The position numbers were made by a program, and so were the translations under genes. A stretch of 64,000 bases of DNA, from contig JAJEKV010000034.1 in assembly GCA_021234155.1 (NCBI GenBank), positions 744,001 through 808,000 on the forward strand, given 5' to 3'. The notes beneath the pieces are model-generated. The model was not told where the DNA came from. It searched no databases and saw only the letters and a list, made by a program, of their open reading frames with translations. Within the stretch, counting starts at the first letter, position 1; the number at the start of each line of letters is the position of its first letter. Source of the DNA: Isoetes taiwanensis. Taxonomy: Eukaryota > Streptophyta > Lycopodiopsida > Isoetales > Isoetaceae. Shown here in pieces: positions 11,767 through 22,879 of this stretch.

Positions 11767-12843
11767 GTGCTAACCCGACCGACAAATCTAAAGTTAATTT
11801 GGATTATATTGATCTTTTCGAGTGTGCAAGATTCCACGGTACAGAAACTTGTACTCGACGGAGGAATGCTTATCTATTTTCCATCAAAATGCCCCTCTAT
11901 TGGAGAAATCAAGTTTTGGATTACCAAAACTCATAGAATACCCATCTGCTCCCTGCTCAAGATTGATGACAGAACGTTTCAGGTCCTCTGTAAGGATAAT
12001 TTTAGTGTTACCTACCTGCTAAAAAAGAAATTGGGCAAAATTAGTAATAACGAGTTCTATATCATGAGATGGAGCCCATTATTTACCCCAGGTAACCCAA
12101 AGTATATCTCCACTTCTACCTGGTTAACATTTCCAAATTTGCCCCCTGCTTTATGGACGATTTCTCACCTAAAGGCCATCTCGAGCAAACTGGGTAATAT
12201 TATCTCTATTAATATCCCCCAAACAAATTTCCCCTCTGTCTGTATATCCAAAGAAATTGACTCAAGATGGCTTAAAAATGTTAAAATAAAGATCTCAGAG
12301 GGCAGAACTCTGGATTTAGAAGTGGTGTATTCAAAAACTCCTACCCATAAGATGATTGAAGAAGATGCACCATGCGGGGAAAAAACTATACCAGTTAAAC
12401 CCCCTCTCATTATTAGGCAGGAGTGGCGCCCCAAAAATATAAATGATCCGTCTCAGGCCCCTGCTCAGACCCATATGGATTGTAAAACCATTACCCAAAG
12501 GGACCCTGATGATCATCATTCAGATTTCACTCTCAACAGTGACTCTCTGTTAATGAATAAAAATTGGGATTTTCTTATCAAGAATGTCAACTTGGAAGTC
12601 CAATTTAAAGCAGGCATGGTGACTCTATCTTTCCCTCTTAAGGAGGAAAATTCTGAGGGAGAGCCCGAGAACTATAATTCGGACCATGAATTCTTACATT
12701 CTTGCAATGAGGATGGATGGAAGCAGATCACTTCCAGAAGAAGGGGCAGGGGACAGAAGAAAACCTACATTGGACCTCTAAGATTGAGCCCAAGGAATTC
12801 TGCCATCCAATCCAGGATGGCCAAGGGAAGGTATAAATGTTAA
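11767..12843 (+). pseudogene. L1 ORF1-type protein with DUF4283-like domain
   Basis: The frame is open for 358 codons and resembles plant L1 ORF1 proteins, which coat element RNA. The DUF4283-like core runs from about residue 35 to 180. It contains FQVLCKDNFSVTYLL, MRWSPLFTPGNP and a TWLTFPNLPPALW stretch followed by LKAISSKLGNII, the typical order of that domain. The C-terminal half is acidic, then basic (SRRRGRGQKK). No CCHC zinc knuckle follows, although many plant copies have one. The stop at 12841-12843 overlaps the ORF2 start at 12837. The first 20-25 residues are probably out of frame with the true N-terminus, which seems to lie in the frame upstream. Confidence 0.75.
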
Positions 12844-15800
12844 TGTCTAACCCCCTTAAAATTATTACCTGGAATCTCCAGGGCATAAATAGTATCATCA
12901 AACGGGAACGTTTAAAGGTCTGTATATCTACCCTTAACCCTGATATTTTGCTTATCCAGGAGCATAAGATCCATGATCCTAACCATAATGAGATTATCTC
13001 TAGATCCCTTCCTCCTAATTTTAAAGTTTGGTCTATAAGTGCTAATGACTCGTCTGCAGGCATTGCCATAGTGTGGAACATGAGAACCAACCTAGAGGTA
13101 ATTCACATGGTCAATGATAATAGTGGTAGGTGGCAGATTTTGGTGGGTAATCTGGGCCCTGAAACTATAGCCATAGCTAATGTGTACTCCTATCATAATC
13201 CCTCTGAGAGGATTGTTGTGTGGAATCAAATTAATCAAAGTTTGGCTAATATTGATGTTGATGATCTTATTCTGGCTGGAGACTTTAATATGGTCACTGA
13301 TAGCTACATGAAAAATAGGAATTTTAAAGCTCTCTTGCCTCAGGAACAGGGTGCTTGGTCCAAGCTTCTAACTGATCACAATCTCAGAATTGCCAGAACA
13401 AAACCTAATTCATTTAGCTGGTCTGATCATAGAATAGATCCGATTTGCTGCCTTCATGACCGTTTTTACCTTAGTGAGAACCTTTGACCGCAGCAGGCGG
13501 GGGTGGATAATCTAACAGATATACTCTCTCGACCACTATCCTCGAAGAAATGCTTTTATTGGCAAGAACATGCATAACAATAGAAAATCATTTTTCAAGC
13601 TTAATGTTAATCTTCTGGACCATGAGGAGTTTATGGAAAAGCTCCAGAACATTATAAACTGCCACCCCATGCCAGCTGGGGAGATTGGTTGGATGTGGTG
13701 GTGGATTAATGTTGCCAAACACATTAAAAGCTGGCTGAAATGCTGGGGCAAAGAGATCCACTACCAGAAGCAAGCAAAGCTGGCTAATCTGAGAGATAGC
13801 CTAAGTGCTGCCCCTGCTGACATGCAAGATGACATCAAAATTCAAATAGAGAAGGAGGAAATCAGCATTGCAAAAGGTTGGAAAGTAAAGGCAAAAATCA
13901 AAGAGCTCAAGGAGGATGAGAGATGCAACTCCAAGTATTTTTTTTATCAAGGCCAAGACTAAACTCAAAAGAAATCAAATTGATGAAGTCAAGGTGGGGG
14001 ATACTCAAATCTCTGGTGATCTCAACCTTAAGAAAGCTGCTGTGGACCACTTCACAAAGATCATGGGTACCAACACTGATTGCCTTGATGAGGCAATGGA
14101 CCTTTTTATCAACATTGAGAGCAAAGTCAATGAGGACCAGAACAACCTCATCACGACCCCTTTTACTGATATTGAGCTCAAGGAAGTTATCTCTGGAATG
14201 GATAATGGGAAAACCCCGGACCAGATGGCCTCCCTGCGGAATTTTTTAAAAAGGCTTGGCCTATTTTAAGCAAAGGTGTTACCAATTTAGCCAATGAGTT
14301 CAGGATAAATAAGTGTCTGGATGCCAGAATCAACACGAGTCTTATTACTCTCATTCCCAAGATTGACTCCCCAATCTCCTTTGCTGATTATAGACCAATT
14401 TCTCTTACTAATGTCATTTACAAGATAATTGCAGGAGCGGTGGCTGCCAGACTCAAGAAGATTTTAAACACTGCAATCAGTAGCACCCAATCTGCATATC
14501 TTAAGGATCGTTTTATCCTGGACAATGTGGTCACTGCAATCTTAGGGTTGCACTGGGCCAAGGAATCCAACCAAGATATTGCCCTTCTCAAACTGGACAT
14601 CACGAAAGCTTTTGATACGGTCAGTTGGAAGTTTTTGTTTAAATGTTGCAGAGCTTTGGGGTTCAACGGCGAAAGTATTGGTATGTTTAAAGCAATCTTG
14701 AGTAATTCTAGATCGGCTGTTCTTGTTAATGGTGAGTGTAGCCCCTTCTTTGCTCTCAAAAGAGGTGTTAAACAAGGGTGTCCTCTTGCACCTTTTTTAT
14801 TCTTAATTGTCATGGAAGCACTGCATAGCAGACTGGAAAAAGCAAAGAACGAGAATTCTATCAAAGGACTTCAACTCCCTGATAACTCTCAGGGTGGACC
14901 AGATCCTCAATGGTCATTTTGCTGATGATACCTTCATTTTGACTTCAATGGATCAGGATTCAATCATCAACACCCAGCATATTCTCCAGGACTTTGGTAA
15001 TATCTCTGGTTGCAAAATTAACCCTCTAAAATCTGCTATTCAAGCCAGGGACGTGGACAAAGGCACCCAGGCGGCGGACCTTTTTGGCTGTAAGTATAAT
15101 TCCCCCTGCACTAAGACTAAAATTCTGGGTATTCCCTTTGCCATCAGAAGTAATGCCTCGGACCTGTGGAATGATATAACTGATAAATTTTATAAAAAGG
15201 TAGATACCCTGAACTCTAAATATCTCTCCAAGAATGGCAGAGCTATTATAGCCAACTTTATGATATCCTCCTCGCAGGTCTATCAATCCTCTATTATTTT
15301 AGCTCCCAAAAAAGTTACTAATAAGCTTCAAGGTATCATCGGGAGGTTTATCTCTTGTGGCCAAAATAGAAGATGCTGGCATCCTGTATCCATGGAAGAG
15401 TGCTGTAAGCCTAAAGTGGAAGGAGGACTGGGAACAATTAATATAAGAAAGCAAGGTTTGGCTTTGGCAGCTAAATATTTTCATAAGGCCTCGTATGATA
15501 AAATCAAGCACCCCATATCTGCTCTGATTAGGCATTACATTGGTAAATGCCATCCCTTTGGATGGAGAAATCTAAAGATGGACCTGCCACACTCTATCTT
15601 CTTTCCATTCTCTGTTCCTGCCACCACCCCAGGTCTTATTAAAAAATGGATAAAGGCTTGGATTGAAGTTAAACAGTTGTACAGCTGGGAAAAGGGCTTA
15701 TCTACAGATCAGTCCATTTTCTGGAATCCTGCTCTCATCTTGGATAACCCTGAGATGTGTCTGGCTTGCCATTTCCCCGATCAAGCGAAGCTTTGGAAGC

Positions 15801-16498
15801 AAAAAGGAATCACCATGATCAGAAATCTTTTTGATGATAATGGGATTATTCTATTTCATAACTTCAGTCCCTTGCGGGGAAGGTCAAGAAACCACGATTC
15901 TTTGTATGAAGCAATTACTAATACAGTAGTGAATGGTGTGTGGTCCCACTCCCAAGACTCTTGGAATCATAACGGGGTGAATGGCTACAAAGTCAATTGG
16001 GCCTACAAGTTTCTAATGAGAGACCAAAAGGTTACTATTCATCTCAAATGGGGAGTTTCTTCGGATACAGCTAGGAGGAACCTCAAATTTATGTGGAGCA
16101 GCCCTATTAATCCGAAAATCAAAGCATTCATGTGGCAGCTATGGCACAAAGGATTGGCTACTAAATCGTAAGAGATTTAAGCTTTCTATGACTAATTCGA
16201 TATTTGTGATGGATGTCTAGCCTATAAGGAGGATGAGAATCATCTATTCAGGTCCTGCCTTTGGTCTGAATGGGTGCTGGAGCTGGCCTCTGAGATTTTT
16301 GGCCAAAATCTTGTCTCCATGAATCACAAAGAATTCTTCATGCCTAACAACCCAACAGACTGGAGAATTTACATTCTGTTGTGGAGAATTTGGAAAGGGA
16401 GAAACACTTTCATATTTGATTTTGAAATTATCCCCCCGGAAGGGATCATAAAGCAGGTAATGTATGACATTAATTGGATCCTTAGTATTAATGTATGA
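12837..16498 (+). pseudogene. L1 ORF2: AP endonuclease and reverse transcriptase, frameshifted
   Basis: The first piece, 12837-13487, is the apurinic/apyrimidinic-like endonuclease that nicks the target. It shows ITWNLQGIN, LLIQEHKIHD and LAGDFNM. The frame then shifts at about 13487, 13960, 14270 and 14900. The reverse transcriptase pieces include DYRPISLTNVIYKI, LKLDITKAFDTVSW, GVKQGCPLAPFLF and the catalytic FADD box (HFADDTFIL, about 14917-14940). The thumb and C-terminal region follows with SRPKIKAFMWQLW-like sequence near 16100, and the last piece is 16274-16498 (WRIYILLWRIWKGRNTFIFD). This order and length match plant L1 ORF2 (about 1200 residues). Four or more frameshifts make it dead. 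Confidence 0.88.
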
Positions 16499-16823
16499 TT
16501 CGTTTATTGTTGCAGAAACCCTGTTCCTGATGACTAGGAGGCTAGAATGGAAAAGGAATAAGGCCGAGCAGGAGAAGGAATGGATCAGATTCTTCGGCCC
16601 TACTGATACATCTGCACATCTAGGAGCCTTATGCGTATGTGGTTGCTGCTGTGACCAAAACTACAACATCCGAAGAGATTTGATATGCGAGGCCAAAGAC
16701 GCCAAAGGGAGATTCAATATGGCCAAGGCGGGCATTTGTAAATGCACCTACTGCACACTTCATCTGATAGTGAAGGGGAAAGCAAGGAAGAGGACCAACC
16801 AGCACCTTCAAGGATTTCACTAA
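16464..16823 (+). CDS. Short Cys-rich frame at the 3' end of the L1
   Basis: This 119-codon frame overlaps the end of ORF2 by 35 bases in another frame and lies wholly inside the L1. It has a basic and acidic first half (RRLEWKRNKAEQEKEW). A compact Cys-rich block follows (CVCGCCCDQ, then CEAKDAKG and CKCTYCTLH), then a Lys/Arg-rich tail. The spacing could bind zinc, but I do not recognise a named domain. It may be a frameshifted C-terminus of ORF2 (L1 ORF2 proteins often end in a Cys-rich segment) or a separate third frame. The expected usual end of ORF2 is close by, so the first is plausible. Confidence 0.4.
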   Translation: MTLIGSLVLMYDSFIVAETLFLMTRRLEWKRNKAEQEKEWIRFFGPTDTSAHLGALCVCGCCCDQNYNIRRDLICEAKDAKGRFNMAKAGICKCTYCTLHLIVKGKARKRTNQHLQGFH

Positions 16824-17012
16824 GCTCTTTTTTTAGAACTGTCCAAAATGACTCTGTCTCTCAGATACCGCTTTTTCTAAAAAGTATCTTAAAATGTTAT
16901 AGGGTTACACTTCCCTTGAAAAAAGTTTTTTCTGTACACTTAACTTATACCTAATATAAATAGTCGCCTTCAATAAAAAAAAAAAAAAAAAAAAAGATAT
17001 ATCAAAGGGGAA

Positions 17013-18757
17013 ACATCATGATGAGCAAACTGAAAATGAAACACAAATACAGGATGATACACCTGAGGGGAAACTTCATGAACCAAAGGTTCATTTTGAC
17101 ACAGATGATTGAAGATGAATGCAAAATGACTAATACTATTATACCTTTTGAGCATGTGCAGGTTGAACATGAAGGTCTCCATCAAAACAAATTGATGACA
17201 GAACAAAAGAGAAGGAGAACTGAAGTGGAAAAATTACAAGAAAATGTTGAAGAGCAACAAGGAAACCTTGGGAGAGATGTACATGGCAGAAGTAAAAGGT
17301 TAGCAGGCCAAAGAGGTGAGTTACATGACTTGTTTGAAATTTTAATGCTCTCTGATTTTAGGGTACCCAGAAACTATTCTGAGGCAATAAATGCTATTGA
17401 TAAAGACAAGTGGATCAAAGCCATGGAAGATGAAATGGCCTCTTTTAAAAGAACTGAGACATACGAGCTCACAAATATGCCAGAAAACAGAATTGTTGTT
17501 GGCTGCAAATGGCTTTACAAAATTAAAACAGGAGCAGATGGTATTACACCCAAATATAAGGCTCGTCTTGTGGCCCCGGGGTTTTCACAGAAGAAGGGAG
17601 AAGACTATGAGGAAACCTTTTCACCCTTTGTTAAAATGAGTAGTATCAGGATGCTTTTATCCATTGCAAATGCAAAAGACCTAAAGATACATCATATGGA
17701 TGTATATACTGCATTTTTTAATGCAAAATTGGAGGAAGAAATATATATGAGACAGGCCCCAGGTTTTGAAGAAGGTAATGATAAAGTTTGGAGATTAAAC
17801 AGGGCCGTGTATGGTCTTAAACAGTCTCCAAGAGAATGGTATAAATGCATGGACACTTATCTCAGAGATCAAGGATTCTGCAAACTAAAAAATGATGGCA
17901 ATTTATGCAAATTTCAGGCTGGAGATGATTGCTGCATTATAGCATTATATGTTGATGACAACATCATGATTTCAAAAGGATTGAAAGTTCTGGAGACATG
18001 CAAGCAAATTCTGAACCAAAGGTTTCAAATGACAGATCTTGGTGAATTAGCAAAGTTCTTGGGAGTTGAAGTTCACAGAGACAGAAAAAATAAGAAACTA
18101 ACGCTGACACAAAGTGGACAGATAGATTCAATGCTAGAAAGGTTCAGAATGAAGGATTGCAAAACTTGCAAAACTCCTGTAGTACCAGGAAGAAAACTTT
18201 CCATGCAATTATGTCCAAAAACAGATGCAGAAAGAAATGAGATGAAAAATATTTCTTAAGATCTCTAGTTGGATGTTCGGCATATGTTGCAAATTGTTCT
18301 AGGCCAGATATAGCATACATAGTTAATATGCTGAGCAGATACTTAAATGATCCTGGGAAGGAGCACTGGATTGCTGCCAAGAGAGTGCTCAGGTATCTTA
18401 ATGGAACAATGTATTGTGGAATAACTTTTAGCACAGAAGATCTAAAGCTTAATGCATACTGTGGGAAGGAGACTTAGACAATAGGAAATCCACCTCTGGT
18501 TATATGATATTTCTAGGTGGAGCTCATGTGGCATGGAAATGTAAAAAGCAAGGCTCCATTGCAATGTCCAGTGCTGAAGCAGAGTATGCTTCAGCAAACC
18601 TTAACTGCTAAAGAATTAGTTTGGGAGAGAAGATTAATGAATGAGCTTGGATTTATGCAGGATCAGTCAACACTACTATGGTGTGATAATACAAGTTGTA
18701 TAGCAATGTCTAAGGATCCAGTGCTACATGAAAGATCCAAACACATAGAACTGGGTG
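17013..18757 (+). pseudogene. Copia reverse transcriptase and partial RNase H
   Basis: Coding resumes directly after the L1 target duplication. The open frame 17018-18259 has the copia polymerase core in order: AINAIDKDKWIKAMEDE, VGCKWLYKIK, KARLVAPGFSQ, VYTAFFNAKLEEEIYM, GLKQSPREWY and the catalytic YVDDNIMIS. A frameshift or stop at 18257-18259 is followed by the RNase H region (SRPDIAYIVNMLSRY, HWIAAKRVLRYL, SAEAEY in a shifted frame, LLWCDNTSCIAMSKDP and HERSKHIEL). The usual end, a RYHFIRDLV-like stretch and the LADIFTK motif, is missing. Sequence after 18757 does not look like copia. The 3' part of the element is therefore deleted. Confidence 0.88.
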
Positions 18758-19300
18758 GTAGGCTATTGTTGTTGTAATAGTCTCAAATGCGACCAATCTT
18801 TTATGGTTTGCATTGGTTGCATATATATTTCGCGAAGAATATGTTGGACTAGCAAAATAAATTCATGATTGAATAGCTTACTAGTAGTTAAGATAGGTAT
18901 TTTACTTGGTTCATCCACTTGGATTTTTTTTCCTTGAATATGATAACTAGTAATTTGCCCCAAAATATACGTTGTAACTTACGATGCTTCTTTCCATAGT
19001 GCATTCTTATTAGATGTCATATGATATGCAGATATCATGACGCTATAAGAGACTATGTTGGATCTATATAACTCCTATTATTCTCATAGACATATATCTA
19101 AGGGTCTGAATAGTTCTATCCCTGGAGGATTACAGGAAATACTCTCTCTCTAAGATGGACATATGTGGATGAACCTGGACAGTTCAAAGCAGAAATATTG
19201 GACACATACCCTTGTCAGGATATTTCTGTGGAAACATGAATTGAAATAAAATGAATGGAGACATCTTTGGAGACCAAGTGATCTATGATATATTTTAGTT
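18758..19300. other. Non-coding stretch after the copia truncation
   Basis: No gene or repeat is recognised. There is no copy of the presumed copia LTR here. Confidence 0.4.
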
Positions 19301-19315
19301 TTGGGGATGAGACTA

Positions 19316-19497
19316 ATGCCATCGATCCGAGCCATCGGATCGGAATTCTCGAATGGGCGAGCATGCATCTCTCCCATGCATGCATGGATTGCATGCATTT
19401 TCTGCGACTCTGGTTCATTTGGGGATTGCTATTTCTTGCAGGTTCTTCATCGACTTCTCATCGGCATTTTCTCCTCTCTCAACAGCTCCCTTGACTC
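19316..19497 (+). repeat. 182-bp direct repeat, unit 1 (385-bp spacing)
   Basis: The unit starts ATGCCATCGATCCGAGCCAT and ends at CAGCTCCCTTGACTC. It contains a perfect small hairpin (CGATCCGA-GCCA-TCGGATCG) and alternating GCATGC palindromes. It recurs at 19701-19881 with about 90% identity. Confidence 0.75.
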
Positions 19498-19700
19498 TCT
19501 TTCTTTGATACCAGGCAGGGGAGGGACTTCTCCCTGCCTGGTTTGCCAATTTAGCGTCTCTTTCCATGTTGTGACATGTTCTTCCCCGATCTTGTCCATT
19601 TTTGGCCATCTTTCAACCTTCGACCTTGATCCCGTTTTGATAAGCAAGTTCTCTTTTTGTCGGGACTTTTGTCTGTTTTCATGCGAGCCCTTATTCGAGA

Positions 19701-19881
19701 ATGCCATCGATCCGAGCCATCGGATCGAAATTCTCGAATGGGGCGAGCATGCATCTCTCCCATGTATGCATGCATGGCATGCATTTTCTGCAGCTCTGGT
19801 TTGTTTGGGGATCGCTATTTCTTGCAGGTTCTTCATCGACTTCTCATCGGCGTTTTCTCATCTCTCAGCAGCTCCCTTGAC
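19701..19881 (+). repeat. 182-bp direct repeat, unit 2
   Basis: Second copy of the unit at 19316. The 33 bases before it (19668-19700, TTTTGTCTGTTTTCATGC...) recur once more at about 20397-20431. The repeat array therefore extends around the hairpin at 20155-20235. Confidence 0.75.
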
Positions 19882-19923
19882 TCCCACCCATCCTCCCTTC
19901 ATGTGTGTATTTTTATAAATATT

Positions 19924-20033
19924 GTTTTTTGTCGCGTGGCACGCGTGATCAGCCCCTCGTTCTTTCGAGGTGTAAATGTTGTTTTTTGTCGTGTGGCACG
20001 CGTGACCAGCCCCTCGCTTTTTGAGGTTTTTTC
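19924..20033 (+). repeat. Tandem repeat of about 55 bp, two units
   Basis: Two units share TTTTTTGTCG, TGTGGCACGCGTGA and CAGCCCCTCG. They differ by a few substitutions and a short indel. Each ends in a T-rich small hairpin (CCTCG...CGAGG in the first). Confidence 0.65.
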
Positions 20034-20154
20034 TCTATTGGTTTTTTGTTGGTGATGTGTAGGTTCAGGGGTCATGCGTGACTTCGGTATTCTCTGTAGA
20101 GCGTGGGTCTTTTTGTGGGAATGTTTAGCAGCCTTGCATTGTCCAAGCCCCTTG

Positions 20155-20236
20155 CCGAGATTTTATCGCTAGGGTTTTTCCTCGAAAACCCGAAGGGGCG
20201 AGGTTTTTTAATCCCGGCGATAAACTCTCGGCAGGT
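20155..20236 (+). repeat. Long imperfect hairpin related to the LINE 3' end
   Basis: The outer arms GCCGAGATTTTATCGC and GCGATAAACTCTCGGC pair, and an inner GC-rich stem (CCTCG...CGAGG) surrounds GAAAACCCGAAGGGG. The inner part and the following TTTTTTAATCCCGG closely match the 3' UTR hairpin of the (AATAG)-tail LINE copies (for example 32228-32280, and inverted at 6960-7015). This is probably the 3' end of a related LINE or of a short derivative. Confidence 0.6.
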
Positions 20237-21343
20237 ACACTAGCCAACATCTGTAGCACACAATTTTATTTGGGGTCCAGGTGTTATAACTGGATATTCC
20301 CTATGTTTTTTTATTTTTTTAGCCTGTGATGTGCAGCTAACCATACCATTGTAGAAAAACTGCTGCGATGAATGAAAAGCCTAGCTAGGAGGGAGCTTTT
20401 GTCTGTTTTCATGCAAGCCCTTATTCGAGAATTTGTCATTTATAGTTCAAAGAATACTGCCTTCCAAAACTTGCTGAAACAGTGTTCATGTTGCTGACAA
20501 TTATGTGCTACGTTATAGGCATCTAATCGCAAACCGATTGCAATTCAAGTTGACATTTAGGGCAACTTCAATTGCACATGAGGGGATGGCATATGAAGTG
20601 AATGATATCGAGGTATTGCATGTTCGATTTGGATAAACTTTCCCCAATATTTGCATTTGCTACTGGAGAATGCTCCAACAAGAAACACAATAAAAATAGC
20701 AATTGGTTGCCACTTCAACCATGCTCTTATTTGACTATAAAGAGCGGGTACTTCAAGCAATGCTCTACCTCACAGTTCGACTATAGCCAGAGCAAGGTGC
20801 CTTCACCGAAGTAGCTAGAATTGACCCTAACACAACTTCATGTTATACGAATGTCATTTTATACAACAAGAAAATTACATTCCTGTATACAATAATTCGG
20901 TTCCCCAATGAGGAACCGGTTTTCCAAACCGTGACTCAGAATCATTGGTTCGATTGATGGTGCAGAAGATTCAGGATTGATTATTATTTCAATGGTACAA
21001 TCAACAGTTGTTACTTTTTTATTTTTGTCAAAAAACCTATTAGAGTTTGAGTAAAAAATTGAGTTGATGCCTTTTAACTATCCCGCCCTTTCAAATTCCT
21101 GCCTATTCTCTTAGAAAATGACTTTGTGGGGTAAGCCTACTTTTGGGGCTTCGATTTTGCAAAGAAAAATATAGTACTCGAAATATTTTAAAATTTGCTC
21201 TGGTATGCTTGTTGGGGCACTTAAAACTTTTATGGCAATGCTACTTACATGTGATGATCAGGAGTTTTTCATCTTTTGCCTAGTTCAGCCTATGGCCTAT
21301 GTCATTCATGATTTCTATCTGACTGATACTCTGGACAAGTTCG
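20237..21343. other. Non-coding stretch
   Basis: No gene recognised, apart from a third partial copy of the repeat flank near 20397-20431. Confidence 0.4.
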
Positions 21344-22592
21344 ATGATGGACCGTGCTTTCAGTGGCAATGAACTTGCTCAATGGCTGTTGTTGCCTGAG
21401 AACAAATACTTGAAGGATCCGCACAAGCCACCACCTTCAAGGAGGAATATATGCCAGAACTTGCTCATCACCTTCCCCTCTGGATTGCTGAGACTCTGCC
21501 ACAAGTGCGCAAGAATTTATCAGAAGATATGGGCATTCAATTTGCCCATATTTCTTGGCGGATATAACACTCTGCATGTTTATCTAGACAGTTAGACCAT
21601 CCCCACGAAATGGGTCTCTTCTCTTGTGCATACCTTGCTCCCCTGTTCCGACTGGGAACAATGGTGTCAAATCTTAGATGCTGATCTTGTTCAGGAATTC
21701 CGAGAGCAGGCTCAGAAACCCACGATGCAGCCTCAACCTGATATTCATCTGTATGCATCTCTAGGAGCGCCCCCACGCCGTCGATATCTCACCTCTGACT
21801 GGCATCTCCTGTTTTGGACCAAGGTTCTGGCTGGTATGCAGATTGGACTCCTGCTCATATTTCTACAGACGGGATCCCCGTTTTGTTCGCCGGCCTGTCT
21901 GGCAAGAAGGCGATACCTTGGAGCGCACTAGCAATTGGATTTATATCCCCAATGAAAGAGGCTGGCAGACACCTACTCACGCTGTCTGGGGTCTCACCCA
22001 GTTTTTGGAGCGTGCTGCCACCTCCTCGGATCCTTCCATTCATCGACAAGCAGGATTTTGTGGCGCATTGAAGTGCCTTCTCTTGTGTTCTCTTGCACGT
22101 AAGCGACCCATTTATTATTGCAATCCTAATGCAAGTGCAAGTGCCTTTGGACTTCAGATCTGTCTTCTAATGGAATGCCAATATGTCCCTGCGGAGGCTC
22201 ACCATGCCCTTGAAGACACGGTGCAGCCTGGTTTAATCATTGACGCGATCCCTGCAATCGGTCTCAATACTCTCGAGGCTCTTAACGAACGGCAAGATCT
22301 CATTACGACGTATCACTCCGGGTCAAGCCCTCATAGCCGTCAAGATGATTTTCAAGTTCCTGGTTTCCCGCCTCTTGAATCTGTTCCCCCTTTTCTCTCC
22401 ACTGAGTGTCATTTGGTGGGGGGGAGTGTTAGTCTTGTACGTCCAAGTACAGGACTATTTATGAAGACCAAGGATCAGGGCAAGAATAAGGCAGGACCAG
22501 GTCAAGCATCGGGTAGTAGACCCACGCCCACGCCGAAGACCACGCAGAAGACCATGCCAGGGTCCAAGAAGAGACAGAGAATAGATAAATGA
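21344..22592 (+). pseudogene. Decayed protein-coding region of unknown family
   Basis: Coding-like sequence runs through several frames. The pieces are 21344-21595, a stretch from about 21451 in another frame (PELAHHLPLWIAETLPQVRK), 21626-21860 (DWEQWCQILDADLVQEF), and the longest at 21843-22592. The last gives up to 249 codons with RRPVWQEGDTLERTSNWIY, a Pro/Thr/Lys-rich tail and a final basic cluster KKRQRIDK that could be a nuclear signal. The frame changes near 21600 and 21840 look like indels in one ancestral gene. I do not recognise the family. The composition (Trp and Arg-rich, basic tail) would suit a transposon-encoded protein, but that is a guess. Confidence 0.35.
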
Positions 22593-22625
22593 CGGCCCCA
22601 CAAAAGTACAGGGTCTTGGAAACTA

Positions 22626-22877
22626 GTGGAGGAACATTGTTTGAGGACGCCCACGATCCAACTGGTTATAAACATTGGAGAGAGCGATGCACATATTCTA
22701 GATGTTGAAGAGGAATGGACGCTCATGGAATGTAGAAAGTTGTTAGAATCTCTACATGGGCTGTCTGAGTTTCAGTTCTTTAAGGACAACAAGAAGGTTG
22801 GTTACAGGAGAGAACTTTCGATCAAATGTAAAGATTGTATTCCTTCTCATAGTCTGAGGGTTGTTAATCAGCAATAA
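22626..22877 (+). CDS. Small hypothetical frame, possible exon
   Basis: 83 codons starting 34 bases after the previous frame's stop. It contains ILDVEEEWTLMECRKLLESL and a C-terminal CKDCIPSHSLRVV. The sequence looks coding (acidic then basic, few rare residues) and could be the last exon of the decayed gene upstream. No domain is recognised and no start context was verifiable. Confidence 0.3.
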   Translation: MEEHCLRTPTIQLVINIGESDAHILDVEEEWTLMECRKLLESLHGLSEFQFFKDNKKVGYRRELSIKCKDCIPSHSLRVVNQQ

Positions 22878-22879
22878 AT

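Larger units (their letters stand above)
10477..16995 (+). mobile_element. Near full-length L1-type LINE with 17-bp target duplications
   Basis: GATATATCAAAGGGGAA occurs at 10460-10476 and again at 16996-17012, immediately after a poly(A) run (about 16977-16995). That is the signature of target-primed reverse transcription. The 6519-bp body holds an ORF1 region (10536-12843) with a DUF4283-like domain. It also holds an ORF2 region (12837-16498) with apurinic endonuclease, reverse transcriptase and a C-terminal zinc-finger-like domain, and a short Cys-rich frame (16464-16823). Several stops and frameshifts disable it. It lies within copia pol and so is younger than that element. Its 5' end looks close to complete given the GC-rich start and full coding length. 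Confidence 0.92.
4948..18757 (+). mobile_element. Ty1/copia retrotransposon with two nested LINE insertions
   Basis: Coding order is Gag, protease, integrase, reverse transcriptase, RNase H, which is the copia order. Its coding pieces lie at 5359-6850, 9600-10459 and 17013-18757. They are separated by a minus-strand LINE (6851 to about 9595) and a plus-strand L1 (10477-16995). Both insertions lie within the pol coding sequence, so they came after the copia insertion. The element carries stops at 5758 and 6823, frameshifts near 9770, 10195 and 18259, and a decayed protease motif. Coding stops abruptly after the KHIEL motif of RNase H, and no 3' LTR or polypurine tract is recognisable. It is a dead, 3'-truncated copy. 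Confidence 0.9.

Noticed and set aside
20557-20814. Overlapping frames on both strands around 20.6-20.8 kb
   Set aside because: Short, with no recognisable motif, no splice context and no repeat elsewhere in the window.
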